This document shows, piece by piece, positions 1-8,569 of a stretch of 64,000 bases of DNA (the stretch's first letter is position 1; the number at the start of each line of letters is the position of its first letter). The stretch comes from Streptomyces sp. MMBL 11-1 (GTDB taxonomy: Bacteria > Actinomycetota > Actinomycetes > Streptomycetales > Streptomycetaceae). Both the position numbers and the translations under genes were made by a program. The notes under the pieces are model-generated. The model did not search any database, was not told the DNA's origin, and worked only from the letters and a program-made list of their open reading frames with translations. The stretch spans positions 7,815,001 through 7,879,000 of the forward strand of contig NZ_CP117709.1 of NCBI RefSeq assembly GCF_028622875.1. Reading direction: 5' to 3'.

Positions 1-1
1 C

Positions 2-1312
2 TCGGCGCTGTACCGGCCGGTGGCCCTCGCCATCGCGCTGACCGAGGCGGTCACGGCCCGTCAGGTCTCCGCGGTGGTCACGGAGGAGCTGCTGCCGGCG
101 TTCGGCGGCCGTCAGCTCGCCATCTACCTGCTGAACGAGCGCCATCTCCACCTGGCCTGGGAGACGGGCTTCCCGAAGGGCTTCCTCGACCGCTTCGACG
201 GAGTCGGGCTCGACGTCAGCATTCCCGGGGTGGAGACCCTGACCACGGGCCGTCCGATCTTCTTCGAGTCCATGCAGCGCCTGGCCGAGGCCTATCCGGG
301 CATCCCGATCGACGCGGATGTCGGCGCGCGCGCGTTTCTGCCGCTGATCGCCTCGGGGCGGCCCGTCGGTTCCTGCATCCTCGGCTTCGACCGGCCCCGC
401 GGCTTCAGTCCCGAGGAGCGTACGGTCCTGACGGCGCTGGCCGGACTCATCGCCCAGGCCCTGCAGCGCGCCCAGCGCTACGACAGCGAGTCGGCCCTCG
501 CCCGCGGGCTCCAGGACGCCCTGCTGCCGAGCCGGCTGCCCGAGGTGGACGGGGTGGACACCCTGGGGCGCTATCTCTCCGGCACGCAGGGCATGGACGT
601 CGGCGGCGACTGGTACGACGTCATCGAGACCGGCCAGGAACTCGCCCTGATCATCGGCGACGTACAGGGCCACGGCGTCTCCGCCGCCGCGACCATGGGC
701 CAACTGCGCAGCGCGGTGAGGGCGTTCGCACTGAGCAGCCGTGATCCCCAGGAGGTGATGAGCGGGACCAACCGGCTGCTCATCGACCTCGACCCGGGCC
801 AGTTCGCGAGCTGCTGCTACATCGTCCTGGACCCGGTGACCGGAGTGGCCCGCGCCGTGCGGGCGGGGCATCCGCAGCCCGTGCTCCGTCGGCCGGACGG
901 CCGGACGGAGGTGCTGGACCTGCCCGGCGGCATCGTGCTCGGGATCGATGAGGAGGCGTCCTACCCGGTCACCGAGTTGCGGCTCGAACCGGGGGCGATG
1001 CTCGCCCTGTTCACGGACGGGCTGATCGAGCGCCCCGGGACGGACATCGACGAGGGGATCGAGCGGCTGCGCGCCACCGTCGAACGGATCGGCGCGGTCC
1101 CCCTGGCCGAGACGGCCGACCAGGTCATCGGAGAGGCCCGGGCTGCCATCGACCGCCCCGACGACATCGCGCTCCTGCTCGCCGCCCGGTGGGCCGGGAC
1201 CCCGGCGGTCCGGCGGCCCCGGGCGGGCCGGGCGCCCGGACCCGACCTGTGGCGCACGTTCGGGAGGCCGGATCCGGGGCGCACGGCGGGCGCCCCGGAT
1301 CCGGCCTCCTGA
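2..1312 (+). CDS. GAF-PP2C (SpoIIE-type) serine/threonine phosphatase, 5' partial
   Basis: The open frame runs in from the left edge and 436 codons are visible. The first part (about residues 15-150) looks like a GAF sensor domain. The rest is a SpoIIE/PP2C phosphatase with the metal-binding stretches GGDWYDV, IIGDVQGHG, LFTDGLIE and, near the end, RPDDIALL. In Streptomyces such proteins dephosphorylate anti-sigma-factor antagonists, with the GAF domain as likely signal input; that role is inferred here. Further sensor domains may lie upstream of the window. The C-terminal tail of about 30 residues is rich in Pro, Arg and Gly. Related phosphatases sit at 46203-47852 and 62410-64000. Confidence 0.85.
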   Translation, partial: SALYRPVALAIALTEAVTARQVSAVVTEELLPAFGGRQLAIYLLNERHLHLAWETGFPKGFLDRFDGVGLDVSIPGVETLTTGRPIFFESMQRLAEAYPGIPIDADVGARAFLPLIASGRPVGSCILGFDRPRGFSPEERTVLTALAGLIAQALQRAQRYDSESALARGLQDALLPSRLPEVDGVDTLGRYLSGTQGMDVGGDWYDVIETGQELALIIGDVQGHGVSAAATMGQLRSAVRAFALSSRDPQEVMSGTNRLLIDLDPGQFASCCYIVLDPVTGVARAVRAGHPQPVLRRPDGRTEVLDLPGGIVLGIDEEASYPVTELRLEPGAMLALFTDGLIERPGTDIDEGIERLRATVERIGAVPLAETADQVIGEARAAIDRPDDIALLLAARWAGTPAVRRPRAGRAPGPDLWRTFGRPDPGRTAGAPDPAS

Positions 1313-1341
1313 CGCGTGTCGCGGAAGGCGTCCTGTTTCCG

Positions 1342-2733
1342 TCAGGCGTCGGCGGCGCGTTCGGCCGGGACGAAGGCGCCGGAGGCCTCCAGCATGCCCT
1401 CGCGCTCCACGACCTTGACCCGCTCACGGCCCTGGGCCGCGCCCAGCGCCTGCTCGTGGGCGTCCAGCTTGTGCCAGCCCTCCCAGGTCGTGTAGCGGAC
1501 CCCACGCTCCTCCAGGAAGGCGTCGACGGCCTCCGGCGCGGGCGTGGCCGGCTCGGCCAGACGGCCGGCGGCACGGTCCTCCAGCACGCAGGCGACCGTC
1601 TCGTTGGCATCGCCCTTGGTGTGTCCGATCAGACCGATCGGGCCGCGCTTGATCCAGCCCGTGACGTAGACCGAGGTCATGTGCTCGTCACCGGCGATGA
1701 CGCGGCCCGCCTCGTGCGGCACGGTGCCGGAGGCCACGTCGAAGGGAAGCTTGGGCAGCTCCTCCGAGTAGTAGCCGACGGCGCGGTAGACGCTCTGCAC
1801 GTCCCAGTCGGTGAACCGACCGGTGCCCCGGACGTTGCCGGTGCCGTCCAGCTCGGTGCGCTCGGTGCGCAGCGCCACGACCTTGCCGTCGTCGCCGAGG
1901 ATCTCGACGGGGGACTCGAAGAAGTGCAGGTACAGCTTGTGCGGGCGGTCGCCGACGTCGCGGATCGCCCAGTTCTCCAGGGTCTGCGCGACCATGTTGG
2001 CCTGCTTGTTCTCCCGGCGGGTCGCGATGGAGCCCTCGTCGTACTCGATGTCCTCGGGGTTGACGATGACCTCGATGTTGGGGGAGTGGTCCAGCTCCCG
2101 CAGCTCCATCGGGCTGAACTTGGCCTGCGCGGGGCCGCGCCGCCCGAACACGTGCACCTCCAGCGCCTTGTTCTCCTTGAGGCCCTGGTACACGTTGTCC
2201 GGGATCTCGGTGGGCAGCAGCTCGTCCGCCGTCTTGGCCAGGACGCGGGCCACGTCCAGCGCCACGTTCCCGACGCCGAGCACGGCGACCTTCTCCGCGG
2301 TGAGCGGCCAGGTGCGCGGGACCTCGGGGTGCCCGTCGTACCAGGAGACGAACTCGGCCGCGCCGTAGGAGCCGTCCAGCTGGATGCCGGGAACGTCGAG
2401 CGCCCGGTCGGCCTCGGCGCCGGTGGAGAAGATCACCGCGTCGTAGAACGACCGCAGGTCGTCCAGGCCGATGTCGTGCGGGTAGCTGACATTTCCGAAG
2501 AGCCGGATCTGGGGCTTGTCCAGCACCTGGTGCAGGGCCTTGACGATGCCCTTGATCCGCGGGTGGTCGGGGGCCACCCCGTAGCGGATCAGGCCGAAGG
2601 GCGCGGGCATGCGCTCGAAGAGGTCGATGGAGACCCCCGGGTCCTGGCAGACCTCGGATTTGAGCAGCGCGTCCGCAGCGTAGATACCGGCGGGGCCGGC
2701 TCCGACAATGGCGACGCGGACGGGGCGTGTCAT
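1342..2733 (-). CDS. fprA: FAD-dependent ferredoxin/adrenodoxin-type NADP+ reductase (FprA-like)
   Basis: This 463-residue protein matches the length and pattern of FprA, which passes electrons between NADPH and ferredoxins that serve cytochromes P450 and other redox enzymes. It opens with an FAD-binding Rossmann motif, VGAGPAGIYAADALL, and has a second dinucleotide site, VLGVGNVALDVARVL, for NADP. The signature GVAPDHPRIKGI is also present. I chose the ATG at 2733 because GAAGGA lies just upstream and the FAD motif follows within a few residues; an upstream in-frame extension to 2814 looks non-coding. A partial iron-box-like sequence lies at 2790-2808. The gene is convergent with the phosphatase at the left edge. 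Confidence 0.9.
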   Translation of the reverse strand: MTRPVRVAIVGAGPAGIYAADALLKSEVCQDPGVSIDLFERMPAPFGLIRYGVAPDHPRIKGIVKALHQVLDKPQIRLFGNVSYPHDIGLDDLRSFYDAVIFSTGAEADRALDVPGIQLDGSYGAAEFVSWYDGHPEVPRTWPLTAEKVAVLGVGNVALDVARVLAKTADELLPTEIPDNVYQGLKENKALEVHVFGRRGPAQAKFSPMELRELDHSPNIEVIVNPEDIEYDEGSIATRRENKQANMVAQTLENWAIRDVGDRPHKLYLHFFESPVEILGDDGKVVALRTERTELDGTGNVRGTGRFTDWDVQSVYRAVGYYSEELPKLPFDVASGTVPHEAGRVIAGDEHMTSVYVTGWIKRGPIGLIGHTKGDANETVACVLEDRAAGRLAEPATPAPEAVDAFLEERGVRYTTWEGWHKLDAHEQALGAAQGRERVKVVEREGMLEASGAFVPAERAADA

Positions 2734-2789
2734 GGCGTGGTGATCCTTCGGGGCGGGCGAACGCGGGCAGGTACAGCGTACGTCGGAGG

Positions 2790-2808
2790 TAAGGGTTGGC
2801 TTACTAGT
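2790..2808 (-). promoter_or_regulatory. Weak iron-box-like (DmdR/IdeR) sequence
   Basis: The stretch matches about 12 of 19 positions of the actinobacterial iron box (TTAGGTTAGGCTAACCTAA) and contains GTAAG and CTTAC arms. It lies 57-75 bases upstream of the FprA-like start, a plausible promoter position. The match is much poorer than the site at 19640, so this is tentative. Confidence 0.3.
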
Positions 2809-2814
2809 CTCCAC

Positions 2815-3207
2815 CGCACACCGTAAGCGATCGCCTCGCGGGCCCCTCGACCGGCCCCGCCTAGAGTGCCCGATTAATCCGTTTTGCTATACCGATATGG
2901 TCGATTTGCTTCTTTTGCCTTCATGTTTCCCAAAGGGCTTGTTGGGCCTCTTTGAGGCATTTGCTTGACCCGGTTTTCACCGCCACCGCGAGGGAGTGGT
3001 GAGCGTCACGTCCGAGGGGGCGGACGGGGAAGCGGAGGTGTCGGTTCCCTTCCGTGCGAAGAAAGTTGACGCCGTGACGGAGTGGCCCGATCCGGTAATT
3101 CCATCACTCGATCTTGCGTGAAAAGGGGAATCCGGAATGCGGGGCTTGTTCTGTTCGGCGTTTCTCGCCTACGGTCACCGTCAATCCGGATGGAACGCCG
3201 AATCCTG
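2815..3207. other. AT-rich intergenic promoter region
   Basis: No coding region is evident. Bases 2870-2960 are unusually AT-rich for this genome and contain several T-runs, which fits one or more promoters for the riboswitch-controlled hydrolase downstream. I could not pick a convincing -35/-10 pair. Confidence 0.4.
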
Positions 3208-3370
3208 CCGCCGTCCGGGAATCCGAAACCCACTCACGTACGGCAGGAGCGGGGGACCCAGGTAAGTCGCCGATCCGTCACCGGAACGGCTTGGGGTGAA
3301 GCCGCACGAGCGTGCGGCCAGACATCTCCCGTCTGAACCCGACAGCTCACCTCGCAGGCGCCGGAGAGGA
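3208..3370 (+). ncRNA. c-di-AMP riboswitch (ydaO/yuaA class)
   Basis: The leader carries conserved blocks of the ydaO-type riboswitch in the expected order: GGGGGACCCA at 3251-3260, TTGGGGTGAA at 3291-3300, a variable GC hairpin at 3301-3318, and GAACCCGACAGCTCACCTCG at 3335-3354, followed by the ribosome site GAGAGGA. In Streptomyces this class binds cyclic di-AMP and turns off genes for muralytic enzymes such as Rpf and LysM/transglycosylase proteins, exactly the kind of gene found here. The boundaries are estimated. Confidence 0.85.
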
Positions 3371-3378
3371 AATCCCCC

Positions 3379-4224
3379 ATGCCCGCACAGGGTAAGCACC
3401 GTCGTCCCCAGTCCCCCTCGCTGCGCCGCGGCCTGGCCGCCGTGACCACCGGCGGGGCCGTCCTGGCCCTTCCGGTGATCGGCGCCACCAGTGCCTTCGC
3501 GGCCCCCGCGCCCGCCGCCGCGCCGCAGCAGGCCGTGGCGTCCGCCCCGGTGTCCGCGCAGGCGAATTCCGTCCTGCGTGCCGCCCCTGCCCAGCATTCC
3601 GTGGTGGCCGGTGAAACGCTTTCCAAGATCGCCCGTGAATATTCCGTCAGTGGCGGCTGGGAGAAGCTGTACGAAGGCAACCGGAAGATCGTCGGAGAGA
3701 ATCCCGACCTTATTCACCCGGGTATCAAGCTGACCCTCGGAATCAAGGCCGAGGCCTCTTCGGGCGACACGGCGGGCAAGGCCGCCAAGGCTTCGCCGTC
3801 CGCCGCGCGCGGCGCCGAGGCGGACCGCGCCGACCGTTCGGAGCGCGTCGACGCCGCCCCCGTGGCGAAGGCCGCCCCGGCCGCCGAGAAGGCCGTCACG
3901 TACACGAACGACCTCGACGGCTGGATCAAGGAGTCGCTGGCGGTCATGGCCGAACAGGGCATCCCCGGCACCTACGAGGGCATTCACCGCAACATCATGC
4001 GCGAGTCCTCGGGCAACCCGGCCGCGATCAACAACTGGGACTCCAACGCGGCCAAGGGCACCCCGTCCAAGGGGCTGCTCCAGGTCATCGACCCGACCTT
4101 CCAGGCCTACCACGTGCCCGGCACCTCGACCGACAGTTACGACCCGGTGGCCAACATCACGGCCGCGTGCAACTACGCCGCGGACCGGTACGGCTCGATC
4201 GACAACGTCTTCGGCGCCTACTGA
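3379..4224 (+). CDS. Secreted LysM and lytic-transglycosylase-like cell-wall hydrolase
   Basis: The 281-residue protein begins with a Sec signal peptide (hydrophobic core about residues 20-40, likely cleavage after SAFA). A LysM peptidoglycan-binding domain spans about residues 72-122 (VVAGETLSKIAREY to LTLGI). An Ala/Lys-rich linker follows, then a C-terminal SLT-like domain of about 100 residues with IMRESSGNP, which holds the likely catalytic Glu, and GLLQVIDPTFQ. It should cut or remodel peptidoglycan outside the membrane during germination or growth. The ATG at 3379 follows GAGAGGA by eight bases. Control by the upstream c-di-AMP riboswitch is strongly suggested. Confidence 0.9.
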   Translation: MPAQGKHRRPQSPSLRRGLAAVTTGGAVLALPVIGATSAFAAPAPAAAPQQAVASAPVSAQANSVLRAAPAQHSVVAGETLSKIAREYSVSGGWEKLYEGNRKIVGENPDLIHPGIKLTLGIKAEASSGDTAGKAAKASPSAARGAEADRADRSERVDAAPVAKAAPAAEKAVTYTNDLDGWIKESLAVMAEQGIPGTYEGIHRNIMRESSGNPAAINNWDSNAAKGTPSKGLLQVIDPTFQAYHVPGTSTDSYDPVANITAACNYAADRYGSIDNVFGAY

Positions 4225-4234
4225 TCCTCCGTCC

Positions 4235-4271
4235 CCCGAGGGCCCCGGACCCCAGGTCCGGGGCCCTCGGG
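4235..4271 (+). terminator. Strong hairpin terminator
   Basis: A perfect 17-base-pair stem with a CCA loop lies 10 bases after the stop of the LysM hydrolase gene. No U-tract follows, which is common for Streptomyces terminators. Confidence 0.8.
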
Positions 4272-4350
4272 CGCGCCAAGAAGTCACCCCCGGGTTTCTC
4301 GTGACCCACCGGCAACTACGGCCGGCTGCGTCATCCGGGAGGAACGGGTG

Positions 4351-4384
4351 TTCCCGGGCCCGCGGTGGTCCGCCGGCCCGGGAA
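4351..4384 (-). terminator. Hairpin terminator of the glucanase gene
   Basis: Two 15-base arms (4351-4365 and 4370-4384) pair with one mismatch around a four-base loop. The hairpin lies about a dozen bases beyond the stop codon of the minus-strand gene ending at 4397. Confidence 0.6.
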
Positions 4385-4396
4385 CCGTGCCGCGGA

Positions 4397-7348
4397 CTAC
4401 CGCTCGGCGCGTGCCCCGTTCGGGGCTCCGGAGACGCTGAACTGCGAACCGGGCTCGATCAGTACATGGCCGTCGCGCGAGTCGGTGATCGTCACGTCCG
4501 TGAGCGTCGCGTTGCCGCGCGCGCCGCCCATCGCGAGGATGCCGGATCCGTTGTTGGACTTGTCGATCCGGACGTTCTCGATTCTGACGTCCGGCATCAG
4601 GCCGCCGCCCGTCTTGAACTGGATGCCGTCATAGGTGGAGTCGACGATGTCCGTGTCGCGGATCGTGACGCCGGGGATCGGCAGGTTCTGCGGGAAGAGA
4701 GTGATCGCGCCGAACTCCTGGTCCTCGTTCCAGAAGGCTCCACCGGTGCGGTGAAGGCCGTTGTTGGCGATCAGCGTCCGCCCGGAGAACGGCAGCGGGT
4801 CGTGGTCGGTCGCCAGCATGATGGCCGGGTAGTTCATCGTGTCGGAGATCAGGTTGTTCTCGATCGTGTTGTCGTAACCTCCGTAGATCGCGATGCCGTT
4901 GGCGCGCCACGGAAGCTGGATGGTGTTGTTGCGGAAGCTGTTGTCGTGGCCGATGTCGACGGACTGGTCCTTGACGTACTTGCTGGACCAGACCGCGAGC
5001 GCGTCGTCGCCGGTGTTGCGGAACGACGAGTTGTGGACCGTGGAGTTGCGGGTGCCGTTGGCGAGGTTGATGCCGTCGGCGTAGGTGTTACGGATCCGCA
5101 TGCCGGTGAACTCGACGCCGTCGCCCGGGTTCCACAGTTCCTGGATGTTGGTGTAGTCGCGACCGGCCCAGACGCCCACGTTGGCGTGTTCGATCCAGAC
5201 GTTGCTGATCTTCGTGTTCTTGCCGAACCGGCCGTTGAGCGCGACGCCGCCCTCGTGGTTGCCGTCGCCGCCGCGAATGGTGCCGGAGCCGAAGATGGCG
5301 ATGTCGGAGATTTGCGTGTTGTCGTCGATGTCGAAACCGAAGTTGCCCTCGTGCGGGTGGTTGATCCCGCCCGCCTCGTGCGGCGGCGTGAGGGTGTAGA
5401 GCCGGGAGTGCCACATGCCCGCGCCCCGGACCGTCACGTCACGGATGCCGACCTGGTTCCACTGGCCCCGGTCGAGCGGGTCGTCCGTGAGGATCTTCTG
5501 CTCCTGGCGCCACTGCCCGGCCGGAATCCACACGCAGCCGATCTCACCGCTCTGGTTCGCCGTCACCGCGCGCTGGATCGCGGCCGTGTCGTCGATCCCG
5601 TCGTTCGCCACCGCGCCGTAGGCCGTGATGGACACGCACCCCGAGGGCTGCGACGAGGGCGCCGCCACCTGCTCCAGGTCGATCAGGTCGATGACGTGGA
5701 AGGCGGCGTTGTCGCTCGCGTCCCGCTGGAGACGGAACTTCGTTCCCGCCGGGTAGGTCCGCGTGAGCAGGGCGTGGGACTCGTCGAACAGCCGTCGGGC
5801 GTCGCCGCCGGGGATGTTGGTGAGCCCTTCGGGGCTGTCGGTGTTCCCGTACAGCCAGCTGTGCTTCGAGGAGAGGTCGAGCTTGCGGACGAACTCGCCG
5901 TCGGCGTACAGGCTGATGGTCGTCTCCCGGCCGCCACCGCCCGGCGCGTCCGGAACGGAGTTGCGTACGACGACGGAGTTCGACGGGGCGGTCGAGGTGA
6001 ACTCCACGAACTCACCGGTGGCGTCGAGCCGCACCGACTCGCGGCCGGAGGACTCGGTGGCGAAGTTGGTGTGCCCGAAGGTGCGCTCGGCGTCGGACCG
6101 CAGCAGCGTGCCCCGGTAAGCGGCCTTCTCCGCCTCCAGTTCGGTGTACGGCACGGCCGCGCCGCGTCCGACCACGAGGGAACGGGCGAAGACGTTGTTG
6201 GTCTCGTTGGTCTCCGCCACCTGGTTCGTGGCATCGGCGGTGGCGGTCAGCGTCGCGCCGCCGCTCGCCGCCGTCCAGTTGCCGTCGATCGTGACGTTCG
6301 CGGTCGCGCCCGCGGCGATGGCCGGTGTGGTGCCGTTGAGCGTGGTGGAACCGACGGTCAGGCGGGTGACGGTGCCCGCGTTCACCGCGCTGGTGCCGCG
6401 GTTGCGCACCGTCACGGCGAAGGTGACCGCCGCGCCGACGGCCGGGTCGGCCGGGCTGGAGGCGATGGAGCGGACCTCCAGGTCGGGGCCGGGGCTCTGT
6501 CCGACCACCAGCGGGGAGGCGGTGGTCCGGCTGTTGTTGGCGTTGTCCGACTCGACGACCGTGTCGGTCGGGTCCACCAGCGCCGAGACGGTGTACGAGC
6601 CCTGCGGCCGCTTGCCGACCCCGACCGAGACCGGGGCCGAGGCTCCCGCGGCGAGCGGACCGACCGGCGCGCTGCCCACGGCCACGCCGCCCAGGCTCAC
6701 GTTGACGGTCGTCGCGGGGGAGGGGGCCGAACCGGTGTTGCGGACGGTCCCGTCGATGGTGATGTCGTCCGTCTCGGACGGGGACGAGGGGCTCCAGGAC
6801 AGAGCGCTCACGGTGAGGTCCGGGTGGGGCGCGGCCGTCCCCCGGACCTGGATCTCGCCGATCTGCGCGCCGGGCGCCCCGGTGTTCGCGAAGAACCTGA
6901 GCTGGAGGTCGGCGACCCGGCCGGCCACCGGGATGGTCACCGTGTTCTGGTTGCCGGCCGGGTGGAACGCGTAGCCGGCGCGGGCCCGGAGCGAGGTGAA
7001 CGCGGTGCCGTCCTGGGTCCGTCCGAGCACCTGGATGTCCTGGGTCCGGCTGCCCCAGATCGGATCGGGATTGAGCTTGACCACCACGGACTCCAGGTCC
7101 GCGTCGGCGCCGAGCTTCACCGTGAGGTCGGCCGGCAGCCCGTTCGACTCCCAGTAGCTGTTGACGTTGCCGTCGTTGGCGTTGGCGGCGGAGAACCCAC
7201 CGTGCGACCCGCTGGCGACGACGGGTTTGCCCCGGGCCAGATCGGTGGCCTCAGCCGCGCTCGCGGTCACGGGCAGGAGCCCGACGGAGACCATTGCGGC
7301 TATCAGCAGCCCGGTGATCGACGGTCCGAAGAGTCGTTTCCATCTCAT
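4397..7348 (-). CDS. Secreted multidomain GH87-type glucanase (mycodextranase/alpha-1,3-glucanase-like)
   Basis: The 983-residue protein has a signal peptide (core GLLIAAMVSVGLLPV), a discoidin-type domain (about residues 36-150), two CARDB repeats (about 155-390, with VVESDNANN and VAETNETNN), a further carbohydrate-binding-like domain (about 390-535) and a right-handed beta-helix catalytic domain. In that last domain ADGINLANGT and RNTGDDALAVW give the three aspartates expected for family GH87, which cleaves alpha-1,3-glucans of fungal walls or dental-plaque type. The family call is from motif recognition, and a pectate-lyase-fold enzyme of other specificity is possible. The ATG at 7348 follows AGAGGG; an upstream GTG at 7366 has no ribosome site. 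Confidence 0.8.
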   Translation of the reverse strand: MRWKRLFGPSITGLLIAAMVSVGLLPVTASAAEATDLARGKPVVASGSHGGFSAANANDGNVNSYWESNGLPADLTVKLGADADLESVVVKLNPDPIWGSRTQDIQVLGRTQDGTAFTSLRARAGYAFHPAGNQNTVTIPVAGRVADLQLRFFANTGAPGAQIGEIQVRGTAAPHPDLTVSALSWSPSSPSETDDITIDGTVRNTGSAPSPATTVNVSLGGVAVGSAPVGPLAAGASAPVSVGVGKRPQGSYTVSALVDPTDTVVESDNANNSRTTASPLVVGQSPGPDLEVRSIASSPADPAVGAAVTFAVTVRNRGTSAVNAGTVTRLTVGSTTLNGTTPAIAAGATANVTIDGNWTAASGGATLTATADATNQVAETNETNNVFARSLVVGRGAAVPYTELEAEKAAYRGTLLRSDAERTFGHTNFATESSGRESVRLDATGEFVEFTSTAPSNSVVVRNSVPDAPGGGGRETTISLYADGEFVRKLDLSSKHSWLYGNTDSPEGLTNIPGGDARRLFDESHALLTRTYPAGTKFRLQRDASDNAAFHVIDLIDLEQVAAPSSQPSGCVSITAYGAVANDGIDDTAAIQRAVTANQSGEIGCVWIPAGQWRQEQKILTDDPLDRGQWNQVGIRDVTVRGAGMWHSRLYTLTPPHEAGGINHPHEGNFGFDIDDNTQISDIAIFGSGTIRGGDGNHEGGVALNGRFGKNTKISNVWIEHANVGVWAGRDYTNIQELWNPGDGVEFTGMRIRNTYADGINLANGTRNSTVHNSSFRNTGDDALAVWSSKYVKDQSVDIGHDNSFRNNTIQLPWRANGIAIYGGYDNTIENNLISDTMNYPAIMLATDHDPLPFSGRTLIANNGLHRTGGAFWNEDQEFGAITLFPQNLPIPGVTIRDTDIVDSTYDGIQFKTGGGLMPDVRIENVRIDKSNNGSGILAMGGARGNATLTDVTITDSRDGHVLIEPGSQFSVSGAPNGARAER

Positions 7349-7512
7349 GATGCCCTCTGCTTCCACAATATTTGAGCCGACAAGTCAATCTTTTGCGGTG
7401 AGAGGTTCATAGATTTCTGCTCAGCTTCTGCTTTGTCAACGGTCTTCGCATGGCCATGTCATTCGGATGCCTTGGTTGACGCTGCGTCAGATCGGTGATG
7501 CGGTGGGCCCGT
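7349..7512. promoter_or_regulatory. Promoter region of the glucanase gene with a palindrome
   Basis: The 165 bases are AT-rich near 7365-7440. TGACGCTGCGTCA at 7477-7489 is a perfect odd palindrome, a possible operator. No regulator gene is adjacent. Confidence 0.35.
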
Positions 7513-8451
7513 TCAGGCCCCCGCGGCTCCTCTGGCCAGCAGCAGCGCGAGATCCACCGCCGCCACGGCCACCGCTCCCGCCAGGGCGGCCTTGCGCCAC
7601 CGGCGGCCGAGCGCCGGACCCGCGAGCGACGCCGCACCGGCCAGGACGAGCGCCGTCGCACCCCCGGTGCCCACCGGCCCCGGCGGCCCGAACGCCAGCA
7701 CGGCCGTGGCGCCGAGCAGCGGCACCGGCAGCAGCAGCCGGGTCCCCCTGACGCCCAGCCGGTGCGGGAGCCCCCGGACCCCGGCCGCCCGGTCCGCCGC
7801 GATGTCCGGGAGCGTGTCGGCCAGATGCGCCGCGAACCCGAGCAGGGACCCGGCCGCCACCACCCACCACCGCGGCCACGGCCCGCCGGGCAGGGAGAGG
7901 GCGACGGCTGCGGGCAGGGCGCCGAACCCGGCCACGTACGGCAGCCAGGACAGGACGGTCGCCTTGAGCCACAGGTTGTAGAGCCAGGCGGCGGTGACCG
8001 CGGCGAGATGCGCCGTACCGGCGAGCGCCCCGCAGGCCAGCGAGAGCGGCACACACAGGGCGGCCGCGACCACCGCCGCCGCCCACACCGCACGCGCCCC
8101 GACCGTGCCGTCGGCCGCGGGCTTCCCCCGGCGGCCCGCGTCGGCGTCACGCCGCGCGTCGTACGCGTCGTTGCACCAGCCCACCGAGAGCTGGCCGGTC
8201 AGCACCGCCGCCGTGACCAGCGCGGAGCGGGTGCCGCCGAGGCCGGAGCCGAGGGCGAGGGCGCAGGCGAGCGCGGTCACCGCGAGCGCCGGTCCCGGGT
8301 GGCACGCCAGCGCGAGCCCCGTGACCCGGCCGCGCCGCCCCGCACCGGTCGGGCCCGCGCCCGCCGGCCCCGACTCGGCCGGCTCCGCCCCGGCCGGCTC
8401 GGCGTAGGCCGGCCCCGCTCCGGCCGGGCTCACCCTGTCCACGGCGTCCAT
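7513..8451 (-). CDS. UbiA-family membrane prenyltransferase
   Basis: The 312-residue membrane protein carries the two Asp-rich UbiA motifs, NDAYDARRDAD and DTLPDIAAD, between multiple hydrophobic segments. Such enzymes bind prenyl diphosphate through Mg2+ and attach the prenyl chain to an aromatic or other acceptor. The first 40 residues are a Pro/Ala/Gly-rich, low-complexity extension, so the true start may be downstream; no clear ribosome site precedes 8451. The gene diverges from the type III polyketide operon with a 118-base gap, which suggests that it modifies that pathway's product. That link is inference. Confidence 0.8.
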   Translation of the reverse strand: MDAVDRVSPAGAGPAYAEPAGAEPAESGPAGAGPTGAGRRGRVTGLALACHPGPALAVTALACALALGSGLGGTRSALVTAAVLTGQLSVGWCNDAYDARRDADAGRRGKPAADGTVGARAVWAAAVVAAALCVPLSLACGALAGTAHLAAVTAAWLYNLWLKATVLSWLPYVAGFGALPAAVALSLPGGPWPRWWVVAAGSLLGFAAHLADTLPDIAADRAAGVRGLPHRLGVRGTRLLLPVPLLGATAVLAFGPPGPVGTGGATALVLAGAASLAGPALGRRWRKAALAGAVAVAAVDLALLLARGAAGA

Positions 8452-8569
8452 CCGGCGATCGTAGGGGCCTGGCGCCCCGTCAATGCGGCGACCGGGCGGG
8501 TCTTTTACGCCGATTCATTACCTTTTGTGGGCAGGATGGGGCCATGACGCCACCGAAGCAGGAGGCAGG
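8452..8569. promoter_or_regulatory. Divergent promoter region with a nine-codon upstream reading frame
   Basis: An AT-rich patch at 8502-8530 separates the UbiA and polyketide genes and probably holds both promoters. At 8544-8573 an ATG opens a nine-codon frame that ends in TGA overlapping the polyketide start as ATGA; a purine-rich GGATGGGG stretch precedes it. Confidence 0.4.

Noticed and set aside
1189..2826. Open frame of about 545 codons opposite the FprA-like gene
   Set aside because: It is a low-complexity antisense frame with no ribosome site or family resemblance.
4301..7375. Very long open frame opposite the glucanase gene (over 1000 codons)
   Set aside because: It is the mirror of a strong coding frame in high-GC DNA. 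The translation is Arg/Gly/Val-rich with no domain, and the minus-strand gene has clear motifs.
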